Source: Gemmataceae bacterium (GTDB lineage: Bacteria > Planctomycetota > Planctomycetia > Gemmatales > Gemmataceae). Taken from it: 64,000 nucleotides of DNA. The notes below the pieces were generated by a model. That model saw only the letters and a program-made list of their open reading frames with translations. It searched no databases and was not told the DNA's origin. The stretch spans positions 3,009,586-3,073,585 of the forward strand of contig LR594584.1 in the NCBI GenBank assembly GCA_901538445.1, given 5' to 3'. This document shows positions 60,273 to 64,000 of the stretch, one piece after another (the stretch's first letter is position 1; each line of letters starts with the position of its first letter). The translations under genes and the position numbers were made by a program.

Positions 60273-60672
60273 GGCCCGGCTGGTGACCTACGCCGAGACC
60301 AACATGAAGGTCGATGGCCGCTGGGTCCGGGTTCTCATGCACCGGTTCATCCTCGGGGCCGTGCGGGGGCAGTTGGTTGACCACCGCGACGGGGACGGCC
60401 TGAACAACACCCGCGACAACTTGCGGGTCGCGACCCGGGGCCAGAACCAGCACAACTCCGGCCCACGGCGGGGCCGGTTCAAAGGGGTCAGTTGGAGCAA
60501 GGCCGCGGGGCGGTGGTTGGCCCAGATCACGGCCGACCGGAAGCACCGGTACCTCGGCCTCCACGACACGGAAGAGGACGCGGCGAGGGCGTACGACGCC
60601 GCGGCCCGGGAACTCCACGGCGAGTTCGCCAAGCTCAACTTCCCGCACGAAGCGGGTGCCACACCAGCCTGA
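60151..60672 (+). CDS. HNH endonuclease with AP2 DNA-binding domain
   Basis: 173 residues. The HNH motif is in MHRFILGAVRGQLVDHRDGD and LNNTRDNLRVATRGQNQHN. The AP2 domain follows (FKGVSWSKAAGRWLAQITAD, RYLGLHDTEEDAARAYDAAARELHGEFAKLNFP). This is the classic architecture of free-standing phage homing endonucleases. It overlaps the preceding gene by 122 bases, as expected if it inserted there. Confidence 0.88.
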   Translation: MNSANAGTARRYPIPLSRGLTAWVSPEDFRRVVKRKWSVHKARLVTYAETNMKVDGRWVRVLMHRFILGAVRGQLVDHRDGDGLNNTRDNLRVATRGQNQHNSGPRRGRFKGVSWSKAAGRWLAQITADRKHRYLGLHDTEEDAARAYDAAARELHGEFAKLNFPHEAGATPA

Positions 60673-60684
60673 AGGAGTCGGACC

Positions 60685-60900
60685 GTGCTCGTCCTCAACC
60701 GCACCGCCCCGGCCGACAGCCAGGCCGACCCCGCCGACCGGCGGAACGAGATCGTGCTCACGCTCCCCGACGGCCGGCGGGTCGCGGTGTTCCTGCACAC
60801 GAAGTACACGGCCCGCGGGGGCTCCCGGCTCCGGGTCGTGATCGACGCCCCGCGGGACGTGCTCGTGGACCGGGGCGAGGTGGCCGATGGCGGCCGCTAG
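60685..60900 (+). CDS. CsrA-like translational regulator
   Basis: 71 residues. The ends match CsrA: MLVLNRTAP at the start (canonical MLVLSRK) and RVVIDAPRDVLVDRGEV at the end (canonical GI.AP..V.V.R.E). The middle is longer and diverged. CsrA dimers bind GGA in mRNA leaders and block or open ribosome entry. The start is GTG 60685 with AAGGAG upstream. A CsrA on a mobile element could control translation of the element's or the host's genes. Confidence 0.78.
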   Translation: MLVLNRTAPADSQADPADRRNEIVLTLPDGRRVAVFLHTKYTARGGSRLRVVIDAPRDVLVDRGEVADGGR

Positions 60901-61123
60901 GTACTGCACCGACTGCCGCGGCCGCCGCGGCCGCCTGGGCTCGCCCAACCGGCCGCGGTCCCCCCGGCTCCGGTGGAAGTGCCTGCCCTGCGAGCGGGTG
61001 GCCGCGAACATCCACGCGGCCCACGCCGGGGAGGTCCGCTGCGAGGCCGAACACGCCGAGCGGGGCCGCCGGGTCGAACTGTACGCCGCGATCATCGAGC
61101 GCGGCGGCACCATCTTCGAGTGA
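60887..61123 (+). CDS. small Cys-pair protein
   Basis: 78 residues beginning in the last codons of the csrA-like gene (14-base overlap). YCTDCRGRRGRL and RWKCLPCERVAANIHA form two C-x2-C pairs, a likely zinc ribbon. The rest is a basic helix. No known family. Confidence 0.6.
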   Translation: MAAARYCTDCRGRRGRLGSPNRPRSPRLRWKCLPCERVAANIHAAHAGEVRCEAEHAERGRRVELYAAIIERGGTIFE

Positions 61124-61130
61124 GACGCCC

Positions 61131-61430
61131 ATGACGACCGCGACCGCCGAAGCCAGCCCGCACGCGCCGCTCACGGCGAAGCAGCGGAAGGTCCTCACCT
61201 TCCTCGTGGGGTTCTGGGGCCGGCACCAGCGGTTCCCGACGTACCGCGAGACCGGCGACCACATGGGGTTCGCCAGCTTCTCCGGCGTGGTCCCGCACCT
61301 GAAGGCCCTCGCCAAGAAGGGCCACATCCGGTTCGCCGACCGGAAGATGGGCACCGCGATCGAGGTCGTCGGCCTGACCGAGTACGCGGCCGCCGCCGCC
61401 CGGTCCTTCCTCCAAACCCTCAAGGGATGA
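61131..61430 (+). CDS. LexA-like DNA-binding domain protein without peptidase domain
   Basis: 99 residues. LTAKQRKVLTFLVGFWGRHQRFPTYRETGDHMGF and SFSGVVPHLKALAKKGHIRF match the LexA winged helix (L-x-x-x-Q-x-x-x-L-x-F, P-T-x-R-E, G-F-x-S, L-x-x-L-x-x-K-G-x-I). LexA's self-cleaving C-terminal domain is missing, so this would be a constitutive repressor or an SOS-box competitor. It sits seven bases behind the zinc protein. Confidence 0.78.
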   Translation: MTTATAEASPHAPLTAKQRKVLTFLVGFWGRHQRFPTYRETGDHMGFASFSGVVPHLKALAKKGHIRFADRKMGTAIEVVGLTEYAAAAARSFLQTLKG

Positions 61431-61434
61431 CCCC

Positions 61435-62166
61435 GTGACCCCGACCGAGAAGACCCCGCAGCAGGTCCAGGAGGCGCTCGCCCGCCTGTTCGACCCGGAC
61501 CAGGTGAAGTGGAAGCCCCAGTCGGTGAAGAACGACCGGGCCCTGGCGATCGCCTACGTGGACTCGCGGACGGTCCAGGACCGGCTCGACGACGCGGTGG
61601 GCATCGGCGGGTGGAAGACCGAGTTCACCGTGCTGCCCACCGGCTCCGTCGAGTGCCGCCTGTCGCTGTGGCTCGGCGGCCAGTGGGTGACCAAGGCCGA
61701 CGTCGGCTCCCCGTCCGAGCAGCCCGACGAGGGGGACCGGACCAAGGCCGCGTACTCCGACGCCCTGAAGCGGGCCGCGGTGCAGTTCGGGGCCGGCCGG
61801 TACCTGTACCGGCTCCCCCAGCAGTGGCAGCCCTACGACGCCAAGACGCGGAAGTTCGTCGAGCGGCCCGCCCTGCCCTCGTGGGCGGTCCCGGCCGACT
61901 GCAAGCCGTGCGGCCCGGCGATGGCGGCCAAGGTCGCCGCGCTCGTCAAGACCGTGTGCGAGGCGACCAAGAGCGACACCGCCCAGACCACGGAGAAGGT
62001 CCTGGCGGAGTTCCGCGTCCCCCGGGGCAAGGGCCTCGAGGCGCTCCGGCACCGGGACGCCGCGGCCGTGCTCCAGCGGCTCAACGCGACCGTCGAGAAG
62101 CTCGCCCGCGCGGGCGAGACCAAGCCCCAGCCCCCGACGCCGGCCGCGACCGGCAGGGCGGGCTGA
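61435..62166 (+). CDS. Rad52-family single-strand annealing protein
   Basis: 243 residues starting at GTG 61435. Family motifs: AIAYVDSRTVQDRLDDAVGIGGWKTEF, WVTKADVG, KAAYSDALKRAAVQFGAGRYLYRLPQQW. These are diagnostic of Rad52/Rad22-type annealing proteins of phages, which pair single strands in recombination. Residues 223-228 (LARAGE) are encoded by palindrome copy 6, in a Pro-rich C-terminal tail (TKPQPPTPA). Confidence 0.9.
   Translation: MTPTEKTPQQVQEALARLFDPDQVKWKPQSVKNDRALAIAYVDSRTVQDRLDDAVGIGGWKTEFTVLPTGSVECRLSLWLGGQWVTKADVGSPSEQPDEGDRTKAAYSDALKRAAVQFGAGRYLYRLPQQWQPYDAKTRKFVERPALPSWAVPADCKPCGPAMAAKVAALVKTVCEATKSDTAQTTEKVLAEFRVPRGKGLEALRHRDAAAVLQRLNATVEKLARAGETKPQPPTPAATGRAG
62101..62118. 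repeat. 18-bp palindrome copy 6, inside the Rad52-like gene
   Basis: A perfect copy, in frame as LARAGE, in the linker just after the globular domain. Confidence 0.9.
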
Positions 62167-62167
62167 C

Positions 62168-63505
62168 GTGGCCGACCCGCTCCGCGCCGCCGTCCGCCGG
62201 GCCATCACCGGGGGCAGGTGGCACTCCCCAGACGACGTGCTCGCCGTGGTGGCGGCCGACGTCCCCGACGCCCTGGCCCTCCGCACGTTCGCGCGGCTCC
62301 AGCGGGCCCGCGGCCGCGACCCGGGCGACGACGCGGGCCGCCTCGCGATCGGCCGGGCCCGCGTGGCCCGCGAGCAGCTCCAGCGGCTCGTCCACGAGGG
62401 CCGGGCCGAGGCCGTGGGGGACGGGGCCGACCGCCGGTACCGACTGACACAAGGGCTCCCCGAGATGTCCGACAGACCCAAGCCCAGGCGGGTGTGGCTC
62501 CCGATCGAGCGGATCGTCCGCGACCCGCTTCTCCAGCTCAGGCGGCTCCCGGGCGGCGCGACCACCGACCCGAAGGTGGTCGAGGCGTACCGCGAGGTCA
62601 TCGACGACCCGGACGAGGACGGGCTCCCGCCGGTGGACGTGGTGAGCGACGCCGACGACCCGACCGTCGCCGACGCCACGAACTGGCTCACGGACGGGTT
62701 CCAGCGGCTCGCGGCCCACGAGGCGGCGGGCAAGGCCTCGGTCGAGTGCGTGGTCTACAAGGGGACGCACCGGGACGCGCTCCTGCGGGCCCTCGGGGCC
62801 AACAAGCGGCAGTCGCTCCTGGCCCGCACCGACGCCGACCGCCGGCACTCGGTCGAGACGCTCCTCTCCGCCCCCGACCTGATGAAGCGGGTCCGGGCCG
62901 CGGCCAAAGAGGACGGAGTGAGCGGCACCACCCGGGCCCTGGCCCAGGCGTGCGGGGTGTCGAAGGGGCTCGTGGCCAAGGTGCTCAAGGAAAAGGGCCT
63001 CGTGGTCACCCGCAAGGGGGACGTGGTCCCGGCCCTGAAGGAGCCGGCCGCCCCTCCCCCGCCGGCCGAACCGGTTTCGCCCGCGCGGGCGAGCGAGCCG
63101 GAGGAGCCGGAACCCGAACCGACCGCGGCCGGCCCGGCGTACACGGTCACCCCGGCCCGGCCGCGGTCGGAGGCGGAGCTGCTGGCCGACGTGATCGCCG
63201 CGATCCGGGACCGCGTCGAGCGGTACGCCGAGTCGGTCGAGGGCCGGTGGCTCCTGGGGGCGGCCGGGCCGATGGGCCTGCCCCTGGTCCGGGACGACTC
63301 GTCCAAGCTCCTCGCCATCTCGGCGGCGATCTCGTCGGCGGCCCCGGGGTACCAGACCGCTAAGGACCGCAAGGAGGTCCAGCACGCGGCGGAGTCGGCG
63401 GCCCGGTTCAAGGAGCAGGCCCTGCCCCGCGGGGCGGCCGAGTGCGAGTGGCTCCGCGACCTGTGGGTCAAGCTCACCGACCGCTCGGCCCGGCGGGGGG
63501 CGTGA
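62168..63505 (+). CDS. ParB/Srx-like nuclease-domain protein
   Basis: 445 residues from GTG 62168, one base after the previous stop. The N-terminal 100 residues are helical. The ParB-like domain follows: PKVVEAYREVIDD, TNWLTDGFQRLAAHEAAGKASVECVVYKGTHRDALLRALGANK. The HTH RALAQACGVSKGLVAKVLKEKG comes next, then a Pro-rich linker carrying palindrome copy 7, then a helical C-terminus. It could load on DNA and act in partition, or act as a nuclease. Confidence 0.82.
   Translation: MADPLRAAVRRAITGGRWHSPDDVLAVVAADVPDALALRTFARLQRARGRDPGDDAGRLAIGRARVAREQLQRLVHEGRAEAVGDGADRRYRLTQGLPEMSDRPKPRRVWLPIERIVRDPLLQLRRLPGGATTDPKVVEAYREVIDDPDEDGLPPVDVVSDADDPTVADATNWLTDGFQRLAAHEAAGKASVECVVYKGTHRDALLRALGANKRQSLLARTDADRRHSVETLLSAPDLMKRVRAAAKEDGVSGTTRALAQACGVSKGLVAKVLKEKGLVVTRKGDVVPALKEPAAPPPPAEPVSPARASEPEEPEPEPTAAGPAYTVTPARPRSEAELLADVIAAIRDRVERYAESVEGRWLLGAAGPMGLPLVRDDSSKLLAISAAISSAAPGYQTAKDRKEVQHAAESAARFKEQALPRGAAECEWLRDLWVKLTDRSARRGA
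63076..63093. repeat. 18-bp palindrome copy 7, inside the ParB-like gene
   Basis: TTCGCCCGCGCGGGCGAG read in a different frame from copy 6, giving VSPARAS. It lies in the Pro/Glu linker. Confidence 0.88.
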
Positions 63506-63506
63506 C

Positions 63507-63959
63507 GTGGGCACCGCGACGCTGTTCGGCGACTCGGACGACCTGACCGCCCCGCGGACCCCGGTGCCGCCGTGGCTGGTCCGGGAGCTCGTGGCCCTGG
63601 GGGTCCGGGAGGAGACGGCCGCCGGGTACACGCTCCGCCAGGCCCACGGGGTCAAGGCGAAGTTGGAGCGGGGCGGCGGGACCAAGAGGGCCAAGGCGTC
63701 GAAGGTCGAGCCGCCGCTCCGGGCCGGGCTCGCGGAGCCAGTGGCGCTCGGCGGGGCCAGCCGGGTCGAGCGGGCGGCCGCGGCGGGGGCGGTGGCGGAG
63801 GTGCTGGCCGAGTACCACGCCGGCACCGCGACGGCGGACGAGTTGTTCCGCACGCTCCGGGGCGGGCTGTACGTGCTGACCCCGGACGAGTGCGTGCGGG
63901 GTGCGGAGTGGCTGGTTCACCTGTTGGGGGGCGGACATGACGGACCGGGCGTTCGTTGA
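63507..63959 (+). CDS. hypothetical protein behind the ParB-like gene
   Basis: 150 residues from GTG 63507, one base past the previous stop. PWLVRELVALGVREETAAGYTLRQAHGVKAKLE resembles a small three-helix domain of DNA-binding type, followed by a basic linker and EVLAEYHAGTATADELFRTLRGG. Its last 23 bases overlap the following gene. The function is unknown. Confidence 0.6.
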   Translation: MGTATLFGDSDDLTAPRTPVPPWLVRELVALGVREETAAGYTLRQAHGVKAKLERGGGTKRAKASKVEPPLRAGLAEPVALGGASRVERAAAAGAVAEVLAEYHAGTATADELFRTLRGGLYVLTPDECVRGAEWLVHLLGGGHDGPGVR

Positions 63960-64000
63960 CCTCGTGGCCCGGATGCGGGAGCGGCAGCGGCGGTACTTCA
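63937..64000 (+). CDS. start of a gene cut by the window end
   Basis: The frame opens MTDRAFVDLVARMRERQRRY and runs off the end. Short helical proteins with LV..MR..Q..YF starts are common in phage early operons. It overlaps the 3' end of the preceding gene, as with the other coupled genes here. Confidence 0.55.
   Translation, partial: MTDRAFVDLVARMRERQRRYF

Larger units (their letters stand above)
54747..64000 (+). mobile_element. third mobile region, phage-like, left end in window
   Basis: From the tRNA-like remnants to the window end the content changes to short, tightly packed genes of phage type: HNH-AP2 endonuclease, Rad52-like annealing protein, ParB-like and LexA-like proteins, CsrA-like protein, micro membrane protein. 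The seven copies of one palindrome are confined to this stretch. No integrase or structural gene is seen, and the right end is outside. The left boundary is uncertain by about 0.5 kb. Confidence 0.6.

Overview
The window is very GC-rich DNA from a planctomycete, almost certainly a member of the Gemmataceae. Evidence: an ECF sigma factor fused to a WD40/TolB-like domain, an ECF sigma factor followed by a giant Ser/Thr kinase with a repeat-rich C-terminus, a protein with the Gemmata-type TIGR02996 companion domain, DUF1580 helix-turn-helix proteins and Planctomycete-style tyrosine recombinases. No ribosomal RNA gene and no CRISPR array is visible.

Positions 1-25,050 look like ordinary chromosome. 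They hold several ECF sigma factor units, among them an ECF/anti-sigma pair and a SigJ (ECF41)-type unit. There is also a dense set of small redox and detoxification genes: short-chain dehydrogenases, Ohr/OsmC peroxide reductase, nitronate monooxygenase, Old Yellow Enzyme, flavin reductase, tautomerase, VOC protein and DinB. HxlR and ArsR repressors sit beside possible target genes, and two alpha/beta hydrolases are present. The block ends with an ECF sigma/kinase operon.

Positions 25,316-47,398 are a tandem array of two integrated elements. Three identical 45-bp copies of the 3' half of a tRNA, best read as tRNA-Val(CAC) starting at the first base of the anticodon loop, lie at 25,316, 41,297 and 47,354. 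The first two are each followed by a related tyrosine recombinase gene preceded by a conserved set of hairpins whose stems differ in sequence. Element 1 (about 16.0 kb) is laid out like a phage satellite: integrase, excisionase-like HTH protein, primase-helicase, a bidirectional iteron array, a stand-alone FtsH-type (M41-like) peptidase, a cassette with a terminase-small-subunit-like HTH protein, and at the far end a low-GC 1,351-residue nuclease-NACHT protein that looks like an anti-phage NLR. Element 2 (about 6.1 kb) has an integrase, a DUF1580 protein, a zinc-knuckle protein, another stand-alone M41-like peptidase, an antisense serine recombinase and two further Cys-containing proteins.

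Positions 47,977-54,537 hold a complete tripartite RND efflux operon (pump, adaptor, outer-membrane channel). From about 54.7 kb to the window end a third mobile region begins at tRNA-like remnants and terminators. It carries a phage-like early or recombination module on the plus strand: SWIM zinc protein, Trp-rich micro-membrane protein, HNH-AP2 endonuclease, CsrA-like protein, LexA-like DNA-binding protein, Rad52-like annealing protein and ParB-like protein. This region is marked by seven copies of an 18-bp palindrome that lies between genes and also, in two different reading frames, inside genes. No integrase is visible for it, so its far end lies outside the window.
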